Counted from the stretch's first letter, positions 51,951-61,576 are shown. The stretch: 64,000 bases of DNA from Microbacterium sp. RU33B (GCF_900155915.1 NZ_FTPO01000001.1:1674001-1738000); one strand, 5' to 3'. Notes: a model not told the origin generated them from the letters alone. Numbers and translations are program-made.

Positions 51951-52532
51951 ATGCCGACGATCACGATCGAGCCCGCAACACCCGACCGCTTCGACGACGC
52001 CCAGCACGCCCTCGACGGCGGAGGCGACGGGCGCAGCTGCCAGTGTCAGTGGTGGACCATCACGAACGCCGAGTGGAACGCGTCGACGCAGGAGCAGCGT
52101 GCCCGGCTGCTGCGCGACGAAGTGGACGCAGGCCCTCCGCCGGCGCTCATCGCCTACGTCGACGGCGAAGCCGCCGGCTGGGTGCGCGTGGGTCCGCGCA
52201 CGAAGCAGGTGCGCCTCGGACGCACGAAGAACTACACCGCCACCTCGCTCGAACCGTGGGACGACCCGGCGGTCTGGGCCGTGACGTGCTTCGTCGTGCG
52301 CCGTGAGCACCGCGGGCAGGGTCTGAATGCGACGCTGCTCGACGCCGCGATCGCCTATGCCCGCGACGGCGGAGCCCGGGTCATCGAGGCGTACCCGATC
52401 GACACGTCGGAGGGGAAGACGGCGACGAACGATCTGTTCCACGGGGCGCTCTCGACGTTCGAAGCGGCGGGCTTCGAAGAAGTCGGGCGCCCGAAGGCCG
52501 GTCGCCCGATCGTCTCGCTGACCCTGTCCTGA
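51951..52532 (+). CDS. GNAT-family acetyltransferase
   Basis: A 193-residue GNAT protein. The N-terminal CQCQWWTITNAEW segment and VTCFVVRREHRGQGLNATLL (acetyl-CoA pyrophosphate loop RxxGxG/A) place it in the family seen beside mug or in stress loci. The C-terminal KAGRPIVSLTL strand completes the fold. TACCGT lies seven bases before ATG 51951. Substrate unknown. Confidence 0.87.
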   Translation: MPTITIEPATPDRFDDAQHALDGGGDGRSCQCQWWTITNAEWNASTQEQRARLLRDEVDAGPPPALIAYVDGEAAGWVRVGPRTKQVRLGRTKNYTATSLEPWDDPAVWAVTCFVVRREHRGQGLNATLLDAAIAYARDGGARVIEAYPIDTSEGKTATNDLFHGALSTFEAAGFEEVGRPKAGRPIVSLTLS

Positions 52533-52608
52533 CCCGGCGCGGCCGAGTCGAGGCATCCGCGCCCCTACGCTGGAGCAGACACGTACCGAGCCGCCACGAA
52601 GGAGTGCC

Positions 52609-53313
52609 GTGCCTGCCGCGACCGCGCCGAGCGTCTCCCCCTCCGACACCTCCGTTCCTCCCCGATCGTGGTGGTGGGGCTTCGCTCTCTACGCGGCGAT
52701 CTCGACCTTCCACGTCACGACCATCGCGGTGAACGCGACGGCGGTCATCACCCCGACGAAGCTCCTCTTGATGGCGGCGCTCGTCATCGCCGTCGTGTGG
52801 GCGTGCCGCGGCATCCGGTGGCGCACACCCCACGTGCTTCTCGCCTCGGCGATCGCACTGTCGTGGCTCGGCGACGGGGCCGGAGCCCTCTTCCCCTTTC
52901 TGCCCGAGCTGCCGATGATGCTCCTCTTCTTCGGGCTCGCGCACCTCGTCTACATCGTGCTGTTCCAGCGTCACCTCGCCGTGCGGCGGACGCCGGCATG
53001 GGCGCTCGTCTATGCGGCCTGGTGGGTCGCGCTCGTCGTGGTCCTCTGGCCCTACCTGGGCGCCCTGACCGTTCCGGTCATGGTCTACGGACTCGTCCTC
53101 GGCGGCACCGCCGCGTCCTCGACCCGGTGCCCCGCCCTCGTGGTGTGGGGCGGCGCGCTGTTCCTCGCGTCCGACACGGTGCTCGCGTTCCGCATCTTCG
53201 TGCCCGACGCGATGCCCGCGTGGACGAGCCCGCTCGTCATGATCACGTACTGCGCGGGTCAGGGACTGATCGCGGTCGGTGCGGTGCGGATGCTGCAGAG
53301 GAGGCGTCGATGA
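52609..53313 (+). CDS. YhhN-family membrane protein (lysoplasmalogenase-like)
   Basis: A 234-residue protein with about eight helices: TPTKLLLMAALVIAVVW, ALSWLGDGAGALFPFLP, MMLLFFGLAHLVYIVLF and ASDTVLAFRIFVPD. This is the TMEM86/YhhN pattern, whose animal members hydrolyse lysoplasmalogens; the two conserved Asp sites (GD and SD) are present. The bacterial substrate is unproven. GTG 52609 has AAGGAG upstream, and TACGCT at 52566-52571 may be its -10. It overlaps the S4 gene as ATGA. Confidence 0.83.
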   Translation: MPAATAPSVSPSDTSVPPRSWWWGFALYAAISTFHVTTIAVNATAVITPTKLLLMAALVIAVVWACRGIRWRTPHVLLASAIALSWLGDGAGALFPFLPELPMMLLFFGLAHLVYIVLFQRHLAVRRTPAWALVYAAWWVALVVVLWPYLGALTVPVMVYGLVLGGTAASSTRCPALVVWGGALFLASDTVLAFRIFVPDAMPAWTSPLVMITYCAGQGLIAVGAVRMLQRRRR

Positions 53314-53687
53314 CGGATTCCTCGGCGCGCGTGGACTCGTGGCTGTGGGCCGTGCGCATCTACAAGACGAGATCGGCCGCGACCTCCGCGTGCCGAGCCG
53401 GGCATGTGCGCGTCAACGGCGAGAAGGCGAAGGCGGCGCAGCCGGTGCGGCCGGGCGACGAGCTGCGTGTGCGGATCGCCGGGTTCGATCGGACGCTGGT
53501 CGTGCGCAAGACGATCACGAAGCGCGTCGGCGCCGTGCTCGCCGCGGAGGCCGTCGACGATCGCACGCCTCCGCGCGACCCCACGCCGGTGGTCGCGCAG
53601 CGCGATCGCGGAGCCGGTCGCCCCACGAAGCGCGAGCGCCGCGAGATTGACCGCTTCCGCGGCCGCGACGACGAGGTCAGGGAGTGA
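53310..53687 (+). CDS. S4-domain RNA-binding protein (HslR/Hsp15 type)
   Basis: A 125-residue protein with an S4 domain at the N-terminus (RVDSWLWAVRIYKTRSAATSA, then CRAGHVRVNGEKAKAAQPVRPGDELRV) and a basic tail (GRPTKRERREIDRFRG). Hsp15 relatives bind stalled 50S subunits carrying peptidyl-tRNA and help recycling. It is translationally coupled to the upstream gene. Its end overlaps the convergent DUF2809 gene by 11 bases. Confidence 0.9.
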   Translation: MTDSSARVDSWLWAVRIYKTRSAATSACRAGHVRVNGEKAKAAQPVRPGDELRVRIAGFDRTLVVRKTITKRVGAVLAAEAVDDRTPPRDPTPVVAQRDRGAGRPTKRERREIDRFRGRDDEVRE

Positions 53688-54081
53688 GGCCCGCAGACCG
53701 GCCGACGGCGACATCGACAGCGGTCACGACGGCGATCGCGAGAACGTAGACCACGAGGTCCCGCGCGTCGAACACCGTGCCGAGCACGAGCACCGCCGGC
53801 GCGAAGACCTCCGCGACGCGCACAGGCACGCCCGTCAGCTGGAACAGTTCGATGCCGATGCACCATGCCGCAGCGATCCCGCCGATCAGCAGCGGATTCC
53901 ACCGGGGCGCCAGCACGACGATGAATGCCGCGACCGCTGCGGCGTACAGCGCATCGCCCGCGATGTCGGTCACCGCGGAATCGGGCAGCAGAGTGTGCAC
54001 GGCCAGCCCCGCCGTCACCACCGCGGCGAGCGCGACGACTGCCGCGATGCGGCGACGCTTCACAGCAGTGCGCGCAGCCAT
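53677..54081 (-). CDS. DUF2809 membrane protein
   Basis: A 134-residue protein with four membrane helices and the DUF2809 pattern (GDALYAAAVAAFIVVL, AAWCIGIELFQLTGVPVRV, VLGTVFDARDLVVYVLA). Function unknown. Its 5' end overlaps the upstream Nudix-NYN gene by 22 bases, so the two are co-transcribed. Confidence 0.85.
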   Translation of the reverse strand: MAARTAVKRRRIAAVVALAAVVTAGLAVHTLLPDSAVTDIAGDALYAAAVAAFIVVLAPRWNPLLIGGIAAAWCIGIELFQLTGVPVRVAEVFAPAVLVLGTVFDARDLVVYVLAIAVVTAVDVAVGRSAGLTP

Positions 54082-54956
54082 GTCGCCGGCCTCGCCACCG
54101 CTCCGGCGGTCTCGACGCGCCCGCGGAGGCCGCGATCGCTCGTGACGACGGTCACGGTGCGCCCGGACGCGACCGCCCGTTCCACCGCCTCGACGATCGC
54201 GTCATCGCCGGATGCCTCGGCGCGGACCACATCGACGCCGGCGACATCCGCCGCCCCGCGGCCATCGCCTTCGAGCACGCCGGTCCACTCCGGGAACCAG
54301 ACGTCTTCGGGGAGATCGAGCTCGGCCGCGGCGACCCCCGTGAGGGCGAGATCCGCCACCGCCGAGAGCAGGCGCCCACCGGCACCGGCGCGGTCGCGCC
54401 ACCAGCCGTCGGGCACCGATCCGACGACGTTGGCGACGTCGACGATCACGGCGGGCCGCACCTGGAGCAGCGGTCGCAGTCGCTCCCATGACGACGCGAA
54501 GCCGGGGTGCAGCGGATACTCCGCGATGCGCTCCGCGGGCACCCACGCCAGTTCGCGACTCTCGGGATCGCTGATGGTGGGCGCGAACGGCTCGACGACG
54601 TCGCCGACGAGCGTCGTGTACGACCAGTATCCGAGGTCGAGCACGCTGAGCAGCCGCGGCCGGATCGCGCCGTCGGGGACGCCGGCTTCCTCCTGCGATT
54701 CACGCAGTGCGCCCTCGCTCGCGGACTCGCCCTCGTGCCGCGCACCCCCGGGCAGCGCCCACGTGTCGCCGAAGTGACTCCACGACACGCGGTGCTGCAG
54801 CAGCACGCCCTCGTGCGGATCGATCGCGAGCAGACCGGCCGCGCCGAAGCGCCCCCAGTACCGCTCCCCCGTCGGGGCGATCACCCACGCGTCACCCGGG
54901 TCGCGCGGTCCGTGCGGACGGCGCGGCTCGCCAGGCTGCGGGGGCTCGATGCTCAC
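54060..54956 (-). CDS. Nudix hydrolase fused to a NYN/PIN-like domain
   Basis: A 298-residue two-domain protein. The N-terminal Nudix domain (about 38-165) has a complete Nudix box at 71-93 (GARHEGESASEGALRESQEE, then AGV). The C-terminal domain (about 168-298) begins VRPAVIVDVANVVGSVPDGWW, has ASGDDAIVEAVERAVASGRT and ends VTVVTSDRGLRGRV. This is the Asp pattern of NYN/PIN-like RNases. The combination suggests nucleotide or RNA-end processing. GTG 54956 is inferred because family similarity starts after it; the frame runs to 55058. Confidence 0.82.
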   Translation of the reverse strand: MSIEPPQPGEPRRPHGPRDPGDAWVIAPTGERYWGRFGAAGLLAIDPHEGVLLQHRVSWSHFGDTWALPGGARHEGESASEGALRESQEEAGVPDGAIRPRLLSVLDLGYWSYTTLVGDVVEPFAPTISDPESRELAWVPAERIAEYPLHPGFASSWERLRPLLQVRPAVIVDVANVVGSVPDGWWRDRAGAGGRLLSAVADLALTGVAAAELDLPEDVWFPEWTGVLEGDGRGAADVAGVDVVRAEASGDDAIVEAVERAVASGRTVTVVTSDRGLRGRVETAGAVARPATWLRALL

Positions 54957-55044
54957 TCGCCCAGCTTTCCACACCCCCTTGCGCCCTCGGCCGTCCGCCT
55001 CCCGTCCCGCGCCGATGTCACTCAGACGCTCACGCCGCGCCGTA

Positions 55045-55055
55045 TGGTCGGACCA
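55045..55055. promoter_or_regulatory. Palindrome TGGTC-G-GACCA upstream of nrdD
   Basis: Same core as the adhE promoter palindrome (TGGTCNGACCA). It lies about 50 bases before the second NrdR-like box. Confidence 0.62.
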
Positions 55056-55068
55056 CATTCACGACACG

Positions 55069-55112
55069 CCACATATGTGCTCGATCGCCGCCGCAACCCC
55101 CACATATTGTGG
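55069..55112. promoter_or_regulatory. Two NrdR-like boxes before nrdD
   Basis: CCACATATGTG (55069-55079) and CCACATATTGTGG (55100-55112) are AT-centred inverted repeats with centres about 31 bases apart, close to three helical turns. NrdR, the ATP/dATP-sensing repressor of ribonucleotide reductase genes, binds such paired boxes. The second overlaps a possible -10. Confidence 0.8.
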
Positions 55113-55138
55113 TGCCCCCACCCCCCGAGAGGAATCCG

Positions 55139-56947
55139 ATGACCACGCCCGCCCGCTCCGTCCCCGTCGCCGAGACGATCGACGCGTATCTCACCCGCAC
55201 CGACTGGCGCGTGAACGCGAACGCGAACCAGGGGTACTCGCTGGGGGGAATGATCCTCAACTCCGCCGGACGCCTCATCGCCAACTACTGGCTCGACGAG
55301 GTCTACGCGCCCGAGGCCGGGACGGCCCATCGCGAGGGCGACATCCACATCCACGACCTCGACATGTTCGCCGGCTACTGCGCCGGCTGGTCGCTGCGCA
55401 TGGTGCTCGAGCAGGGCTTCAACGGAGTCCCGGGCAAGATCGCGTCGGCACCCCCGCGCCACTTCTCCAGCGCCCTCGGACAGCTCGTGAACTTCCTTGG
55501 GACGCTGCAGAACGAGTGGGCGGGAGCGCAGGCGTTCAGCTCGTTCGACACGTATCTCGCTCCGTTCGTCCGCCGCGACGGCCTGACCTACCCCGAGGTC
55601 CGTCAGGCGATGCAGGAGTTCGTCTTCGACCTCAACGTCCCCTCGCGGTGGGGCACGCAGACCCCCTTCACAAACCTCACGTTCGACGGGGTGTGCCCCG
55701 ACGACCTGCGGGAGCAGCATCCGCTCATCGGCGGAGTCGTGCAGGCCTTCTCGTACGGCGACCTGCAGGAGGAGATGGATGCGGTCAATCGCGCCTTCAT
55801 CGAGGTGATGAGCGAAGGCGACGCCGACGGACGCGCGTTCACGTTCCCGATCCCGACGTACAACATCACGAAGGACTTCGACTGGGACGGTCCCAACACC
55901 GAGCGCCTGTTCGCCATGACGGCGAAGTACGGCCTGCCCTACTTCCAGAACTTCGTGAACTCCGACCTCGATCCCCACATGATCCGCTCGATGTGCTGCC
56001 GCCTGCAGCTCGACCTGACGGAGCTGCTCAAGCGCGGCAACGGGCTCTTCGGGTCGGCCGAGCAGACCGGCTCGATCGGCGTCGTCACGGTCAACTGCGC
56101 CCGGCTCGGGTTCGTGCACTCGGGCGATGAGGAGGCCGCGCTGCAACGGCTCGACCAGCTCGCGGAGATCGCCCGCGACAGCCTGGAGGCCAAGCGCGCC
56201 GTGATCGGGCAGCACCTCGAGTCGGGCCTCTTCCCGTACACGAAGCGCTATCTCGGCACTCTCGACAACCACTTCTCGACGATCGGCGTCAACGGCGTCA
56301 ACGAGTACGTGCGCAACCTCACACGCGACGAGCACGACATCACGACGGAGGCCGGCGCCGCGCTGGCGATGCGGCTGCTGGAGCGCGTGCGTCGGCGGAT
56401 GGTGGAGTTCCAGGAGCAGACCGGGCACATGTTCAACCTCGAGGCGACCCCGGCGGAGGGAGCCACGTACCGGTTCGCCAAGGAGGACATCGCCCGGCAC
56501 CGCGGCATCCGTCATGCGGGCACCGCCGCGAACCCGTACTACACGAACTCCACGCAGCTGCCGGTCGGCCTCACCGACGACCCGTTCCTGGCGATGCGCC
56601 TGCAGGAGCCGCTGCAGGCCCTGTACACCGGGGGCACCGTGCTGCATCTCTACCTCGGCGAGGCGCTGCCGTCGGCGGCCGCGTGCCGCGATCTCGTGCG
56701 GCGCTCGCTCGAGCAGTTCCGGCTGCCGTACATCACGGTGACGCCGACGTTCTCGATCTGCCCGGGCCACGGCTACGTCGCGGGCGAGCACGGCTCCTGC
56801 CCGGACTGCGGCGCCGCCTGTGAGATCTGGACCCGGGTGATGGGGTATTTCCGGCCGATCGCATCGTTCAACATCGGCAAGAAGGGCGAGGCTGAGGAGC
56901 GGCGGTACTTCACGGCGCGCGCGGACGCGGCCGCCGCCGGTGTCTGA
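55139..56947 (+). CDS. nrdD: Anaerobic (class III) ribonucleoside-triphosphate reductase
   Basis: A 602-residue glycyl-radical enzyme reducing ribonucleotides without oxygen. Glycyl radical site G569 in TRVMGYFRP. The zinc site is C541, C554, C557 and C561 (CPGHGYVAGEHGSCPDCGAA, then C). Active-site Cys region HMIRSMCCRLQLDL. It lacks the N-terminal ATP cone of the E. coli enzyme (about 710 residues), as in the short Thermotoga-type form. ATG 55139 has GAGAGGA upstream. Confidence 0.95.
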   Translation: MTTPARSVPVAETIDAYLTRTDWRVNANANQGYSLGGMILNSAGRLIANYWLDEVYAPEAGTAHREGDIHIHDLDMFAGYCAGWSLRMVLEQGFNGVPGKIASAPPRHFSSALGQLVNFLGTLQNEWAGAQAFSSFDTYLAPFVRRDGLTYPEVRQAMQEFVFDLNVPSRWGTQTPFTNLTFDGVCPDDLREQHPLIGGVVQAFSYGDLQEEMDAVNRAFIEVMSEGDADGRAFTFPIPTYNITKDFDWDGPNTERLFAMTAKYGLPYFQNFVNSDLDPHMIRSMCCRLQLDLTELLKRGNGLFGSAEQTGSIGVVTVNCARLGFVHSGDEEAALQRLDQLAEIARDSLEAKRAVIGQHLESGLFPYTKRYLGTLDNHFSTIGVNGVNEYVRNLTRDEHDITTEAGAALAMRLLERVRRRMVEFQEQTGHMFNLEATPAEGATYRFAKEDIARHRGIRHAGTAANPYYTNSTQLPVGLTDDPFLAMRLQEPLQALYTGGTVLHLYLGEALPSAAACRDLVRRSLEQFRLPYITVTPTFSICPGHGYVAGEHGSCPDCGAACEIWTRVMGYFRPIASFNIGKKGEAEERRYFTARADAAAAGV

Positions 56948-56957
56948 GAGGACCGAG

Positions 56958-57698
56958 ATGGATGCACGGCTCGCGAGAGTGCCGAGCGCGGATGAGCTGC
57001 GCATCGCCGGACTGACCCGGTTCTCGACGGTCGACTGGCCTGGTCGGATGACGGCGACCGTGTTCCTGCAGGGCTGCCCGTGGAACTGCTTCTACTGCCA
57101 CAATCCCGCGTTGATCGACCCGCGCGCCCGCACCGACGTGGAGTGGGCGGATGTGACCGACCTTCTCGAGGCCCGCGTCGGACTCCTCGACGGGGTCGTG
57201 TTCTCCGGCGGCGAACCCACGCTGCAGCGCGCTCTCCCGGCGGCGATGGATGCCGCGAGAGCCCGCGGGTTCGCGGTGGGCCTGCACACCGCGGGGGCGT
57301 TCCCCGGTCTCCTGGCCCGCGCGCTCCCGCACCTCGACTGGATCGGTCTCGACATCAAGGCGACGGGCTCGGAGTACGCCGCCGTGACGGGCCGGGCGAA
57401 CAGCGGAGATCACGCGTGGCGTTCGCTGGAGCTCGTGCTGGCCAACCAGGCGCTGCGGGCCGGCACGGAACGTCCGCTGGACTACGAGGTGCGCACGACG
57501 GTGCATCCCGCTGTGGCCGACGATGCGACGCTCCGCGATCTCGGCTGCCGACTGGCGGCCGCCGGGGTGGACACGTGGGCGGTGCAGCGGTTCCGCACGC
57601 TCGGCGTCCGCGAGCCGCTGCCGCCCGCGCGCGACGGCGCCGAGCTGCGATTCCGCGACCTGCCCGCCGAGCTGTTCACCCGGTTCGCGCTGCGCTGA
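56958..57698 (+). CDS. nrdG: NrdG radical-SAM activase of class III RNR
   Basis: A 246-residue activating enzyme that makes the glycyl radical on NrdD. The iron-sulfur motif is CPWNCFYC (C40, C44, C47), followed by GVVFSGGEPTLQ and GLDIKATGSEY. ATG 56958 has GAGAGGA five bases upstream; a GTG at 56940 overlaps nrdD and is less likely. It lies immediately after nrdD, as expected. Confidence 0.94.
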   Translation: MDARLARVPSADELRIAGLTRFSTVDWPGRMTATVFLQGCPWNCFYCHNPALIDPRARTDVEWADVTDLLEARVGLLDGVVFSGGEPTLQRALPAAMDAARARGFAVGLHTAGAFPGLLARALPHLDWIGLDIKATGSEYAAVTGRANSGDHAWRSLELVLANQALRAGTERPLDYEVRTTVHPAVADDATLRDLGCRLAAAGVDTWAVQRFRTLGVREPLPPARDGAELRFRDLPAELFTRFALR

Positions 57699-57777
57699 CG
57701 ACGGTGGCGGATCCCGCAGGCCACCCGTTGCCGATCTGCACGGGCATCCTCGGCATCCGGCACGTCAGACTTGAGGC

Positions 57778-58197
57778 GTGGACTACGAACTCGACGACGA
57801 CCCGGCGCGCATCCAGCGCGACGTGGTGTGGAACTGGCTCTCCGCCGATGCGTACTGGGGGCGCTGGCGCACCCGTGCCGACCTCGATGCCCAGCTCGAC
57901 GCGGCCTGGCGCGTCGTGGGCGCCTACCGCGCCGACACGGGCGAGCAGGTCGGGTTCGCGCGCGCGGCCTCCGACGGCGTCTCGTTCGCGTACCTCGCCG
58001 ATGTCTTCGTGCTGCCCGCGCACCAGGGCGCGGCCCTCGGAAAGCGCCTCGTCGCCCTCATGATCGACGACGGCCCGGGGCGGGACTTCCGCTGGACGCT
58101 GTTCACGAAGGACGCCCACACGCTCTACGAGCAGTTCGGCTTCGCCGCGCCCGATCAGACCGCCATGGTCCGACCGGCCGCACCGCACATGCGGTGA
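57778..58197 (+). CDS. GNAT-family acetyltransferase
   Basis: A 139-residue GNAT protein: VVGAYRADTGEQVGFARA, YLADVFVLPAHQGAALGKRL (acetyl-CoA loop QGxxxGK), FTKDAHTLYEQFGFA. It is similar to the small acetyltransferases often acting on amines or ribosomal peptides; substrate unknown. GTG 57778 lies six bases after CAGACT (57766-57771), likely leaderless. The stop is 4 bases from the convergent der stop. Confidence 0.85.
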   Translation: MDYELDDDPARIQRDVVWNWLSADAYWGRWRTRADLDAQLDAAWRVVGAYRADTGEQVGFARAASDGVSFAYLADVFVLPAHQGAALGKRLVALMIDDGPGRDFRWTLFTKDAHTLYEQFGFAAPDQTAMVRPAAPHMR

Positions 58198-58201
58198 CGC
58201 G

Positions 58202-59725
58202 TCAGCGCTGGCGCTTCTCGCGCACCCGCATGTTGACGACGATGGGCGAGCCCTCGAAGCCGTAGATCTCGCGCAGACGACGCTGGATGAAGCGGCGGTA
58301 GCCCGGGTCGAGGAACCCGGTCGTGAACAGCACGAACGTCGGCGGCCGGGTGGACGCCTGCGTGCCGAACAGGATGCGCGGCTGCTTGCCTCCGCGGACG
58401 GGGTGCGGGTGCTCGGCGACGAGTTCGGAGAGGAACGCGTTGAACTTGCCCGTCGGGATGCGCTGATCCCACGAGTCCAGCGCCGTCTCGAGCGCCGGCA
58501 CGAGCCGATCGAGGTGACGGCCGGTGCGCGCGGAGATGTTGACGCGCGGGGCCCACGCCACATGTGCGAGGTCCTGCTCGATCTCGCGCTCGAGGTAGCG
58601 GCGGCGGTCGGCGTTCTCCATGTCGTCGTCGTTGAGGCGATCCCATTTGTTGAACGCCAGGACGAGGGCGCGACCCGATTCGAGCACGAGGTCGATGATG
58701 CGCACGTCCTGCTCGCTGAGCGACTCGGACACGTCGAGCACGACGACGGCCACTTCGGCCTTCTCGAGCGCCGCCGACGTGCGCAGCGACGCGTAGAAGT
58801 CGGCTCCCTGCTGCAGATGCACGCGGCGACGGATGCCGGCCGTGTCGACGAAGCGCCAGAGACGCCCGCCGAGCTCGACCAGCTCGTCGACGGGGTCGCG
58901 GGTGGTGCCGGCGAGCTCGTTCACGACGACGCGCTCTTCGCCCGCCGCCTTGTTCAGCAGCGACGACTTTCCGACGTTCGGACGGCCGAGGATCGCGACG
59001 CGGCGCGGACCGCCGACCTCCTGCTTGGCGACGGCGGAGATCTCCGGCAGCACCTTCATGATCTCGTCGAGGAGATCGGCGACACCCCGGCCGTGGATCG
59101 CCGAGACCGGGTAGGGCTCGCCGAGTCCGAGGGCCCACAGCGCGGCCGCCTCGGGCTCGTGCCGGGCGTCGTCGATCTTGTTCGCGACGAGGAAGACGGG
59201 CTTGCCGCTCTTGCGCAGCAGCTTGACGACGTGCTCGTCGGTGGAGGTCGCCCCCACCATGGCGTCGACCACGAACAGCACGACGTCGCAGAGGTCGATC
59301 GCGACCTCCGCCTGCGCCGCGACCGAGCGATCGATGCCCTTCGCGTCGGGCTCCCAGCCGCCGGTGTCGACGAGGGTGAACCGGCGGTCCATCCACTCCG
59401 CCTTGTACATGACGCGGTCGCGCGTGACACCCGGGGTGTCTTCGACGACGGCCTCACGCCGCCCCAGGATGCGGTTGACGAGCGCCGACTTGCCGACGTT
59501 CGGACGCCCCACGATCGCCACGACGGGCAGCGCCGGGTAGTACTCGATGCCGTCTTCGCCGAGCGTCACGCCCGCGAGCAGCGCGTCGTCCTCGTCTTCG
59601 AGCTCGTAGTCCCCGAGCGAGACGCGCAGCGCTTCCGCCCGCTGTTCGGCGAGCTCCTCGTCGAGATCGGCGAGCTTCTCGGCGAGCTGGTCGGGCCCGC
59701 CCTCGTATTCGTCTTCGGCGCTCAT
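58202..59725 (-). CDS. der: Ribosome-associated GTPase Der (EngA)
   Basis: A 507-residue double GTPase for 50S assembly. The first G domain has [16 protein letters not shown] and DTGGWEPD; the second has [14 protein letters not shown] and DTAGIRRR, then NKWD. A C-terminal KH-like domain binds RNA (about 400-507). An acidic N-terminal extension of about 65 residues is typical of actinobacteria. The ATG overlaps the cmk stop (ATGA). Confidence 0.97.
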   Translation of the reverse strand: MSAEDEYEGGPDQLAEKLADLDEELAEQRAEALRVSLGDYELEDEDDALLAGVTLGEDGIEYYPALPVVAIVGRPNVGKSALVNRILGRREAVVEDTPGVTRDRVMYKAEWMDRRFTLVDTGGWEPDAKGIDRSVAAQAEVAIDLCDVVLFVVDAMVGATSTDEHVVKLLRKSGKPVFLVANKIDDARHEPEAAALWALGLGEPYPVSAIHGRGVADLLDEIMKVLPEISAVAKQEVGGPRRVAILGRPNVGKSSLLNKAAGEERVVVNELAGTTRDPVDELVELGGRLWRFVDTAGIRRRVHLQQGADFYASLRTSAALEKAEVAVVVLDVSESLSEQDVRIIDLVLESGRALVLAFNKWDRLNDDDMENADRRRYLEREIEQDLAHVAWAPRVNISARTGRHLDRLVPALETALDSWDQRIPTGKFNAFLSELVAEHPHPVRGGKQPRILFGTQASTRPPTFVLFTTGFLDPGYRRFIQRRLREIYGFEGSPIVVNMRVREKRQR

Positions 59726-60432
59726 GATGCGCCCTCCTCTGTCTGTTCGGTGATGGCCGACCGGACGACGTCGAGGACGGCATCCACGGTCTGCGGGAAA
59801 TCGAGATCGGTCGAGTCGACGACCACGACGCCGGGAGCGGCGGTCAGGAAGTCGACGACCTGCGAGTCCGACGCGTCGCGCCGGTGCAGGGCGGCGGCGA
59901 CGGATGCCGCGTCCTGCGTGGTCAGTTCGCTGCTGCGTCTCGCGGCCCGCACCTCGGGGGCGGCCGTGAGCAGGATGCGCACGGGAGCGTCGGGAGCGAC
60001 GACCGTCGTGATGTCACGGCCCTCCACGACGACGCCGGGTCGATCGGAGCCTGCGACGAGCGAGCGGAACAGTGCCGTGACGGATTCGCGGATGACGGGC
60101 ACGCGCGCGACCCCGCTGACCGCCTCCGTGACACGCGGTTCGCGGATCGCGTCGGTGACGTCGGTGTCACCGACGCGCACCCAGTAGTGGTCGGGGTCGA
60201 GCGAGATCGCGTAGTCGAAGTCGCCCGCTGCGTCGATCACCGACGACGCGTCGGAGGTGTCGGCACCGTGCGCGAGAGCGTGCCACGCGAGGGCACGGTA
60301 GGCGGCCCCGGTGTCGAGGTAGCCGTAGCCGAGCCGGCGGGCCGCCTGCTTCGACACGCTGGACTTGCCGCTGCCGGCCGGTCCGTCGATGGCGACGACC
60401 ACGGGCCCTGAGCTCGTCGGAAGGTCAGTCAT
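59722..60432 (-). CDS. cmk: Cytidylate kinase
   Basis: A 236-residue CMP/dCMP kinase. P-loop [31 protein letters not shown], and [20 protein letters not shown] are family motifs. ATG 60432 gives the normal N-terminus ([10 protein letters not shown]); it overlaps the tyrA end by 8 bases. Confidence 0.96.
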   Translation of the reverse strand: MTDLPTSSGPVVVAIDGPAGSGKSSVSKQAARRLGYGYLDTGAAYRALAWHALAHGADTSDASSVIDAAGDFDYAISLDPDHYWVRVGDTDVTDAIREPRVTEAVSGVARVPVIRESVTALFRSLVAGSDRPGVVVEGRDITTVVAPDAPVRILLTAAPEVRAARRSSELTTQDAASVAAALHRRDASDSQVVDFLTAAPGVVVVDSTDLDFPQTVDAVLDVVRSAITEQTEEGAS

Positions 60433-61576
60433 TGATGCTCGCAATCCTCCAGCCGCGGGCCTCCAGGCCCTCGGTCGCACGCTTGACGGCGGTCGGCACG
60501 ACGCTGATCTCGGCGAGACCGAACTGCGCGCCGGGCGAGTGCTCGAGACGCAGATCCTCGACATTGACCTCGAGCTCGCCGAGTTCTCCGAACAGGCGGC
60601 CGAGCTGCCCCGGCCGGTCGTCGACCATGATCACCACGGTCTCGAAGCGACGGTTCTGACCGTGCTTGCCCGGCAGCCGCTCGACGCCGTCGTTGCCGCG
60701 GCGGATCGTGTCGGCCACGGCGCGGCGGGCGCCGGGCTCGTCCGGAGCGCGCAGCGCGTCGGCCACCGCCGACAAGTCGGCCGCGAGCGCATCGAGCACG
60801 TCGACGACCCGCTCCGCGTTCGCTCCGAGGATCTGCACCCACAGTTCGGGGGCGGATGCCGCGATGCGCGTCGTGTCGCGCGCGCCCTGACCCGTCAGGC
60901 GCAGCAGCCCCTCGGGTGCTTCGGCGAAGCGACCGGCGAGGAGGCTCGCGACGAGCTGCGGCACGTGGGAGACGAGCGCGACCGCGCGGTCGTGCTCGTC
61001 GGGCGTCATCTCGATCGGCGTCGCGCCGAGGTCGAGGGCGAGCGCCTCGACGAGCGCCAGGTCGGCCGCGGAGGTCTCCTCGTCGCGGCACACCACCCAC
61101 GGTCGCCCGACGAAGATGTCGGCGCGGGCCGAGATCGCTCCCCCGCGCTCGCGTCCGGCCATCGGGTGCGAGCCGATGTAGCGCGAGATGTCGACGCCGC
61201 GCTCGCGCAGCGCGTGCAGAGGATCCAGCTTGACGCTCGCGACATCCGTCACGACGGCCCCGGGATGGGCGGCGAGCTCGCGTTCGATGACATCCGCCGT
61301 GACGTCCGGCGGCACCGCGACCACGATGAGCGCAGGCTCGTCGCCGTCGCGGGCGGGGCGACCGGCGCCGTAGTCGACCGCAAGACGCAGCTGCGCGGGC
61401 GACGCGTCGGCCAGGGCGACGTCGACGCCCTCGGCCATGAGAGCGTGGCCGATGCTCGAACCGAGCAGGCCGGCACCGACGATCCGCACCGTGCCCCGCA
61501 CACGCGGCGCGCGGGGTCGTTCCGAGGCGCTCTCACGCGCGGCGCCCGGGGCGCGCGCGGTCGTCATGTCGCTCAC
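60425..61576 (-). CDS. tyrA: Prephenate dehydrogenase (TyrA) with C-terminal ACT domain
   Basis: A 383-residue enzyme of tyrosine synthesis. Rossmann motif [16 protein letters not shown], substrate site [13 protein letters not shown] and [19 protein letters not shown]-terminal ACT-like segment (about 310-383: [20 protein letters not shown]) may sense tyrosine. Start is GTG 61576, overlapping the rluB stop as GTGA, or ATG 61567. Confidence 0.94.
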   Translation of the reverse strand: MSDMTTARAPGAARESASERPRAPRVRGTVRIVGAGLLGSSIGHALMAEGVDVALADASPAQLRLAVDYGAGRPARDGDEPALIVVAVPPDVTADVIERELAAHPGAVVTDVASVKLDPLHALRERGVDISRYIGSHPMAGRERGGAISARADIFVGRPWVVCRDEETSAADLALVEALALDLGATPIEMTPDEHDRAVALVSHVPQLVASLLAGRFAEAPEGLLRLTGQGARDTTRIAASAPELWVQILGANAERVVDVLDALAADLSAVADALRAPDEPGARRAVADTIRRGNDGVERLPGKHGQNRRFETVVIMVDDRPGQLGRLFGELGELEVNVEDLRLEHSPGAQFGLAEISVVPTAVKRATEGLEARGWRIASIND

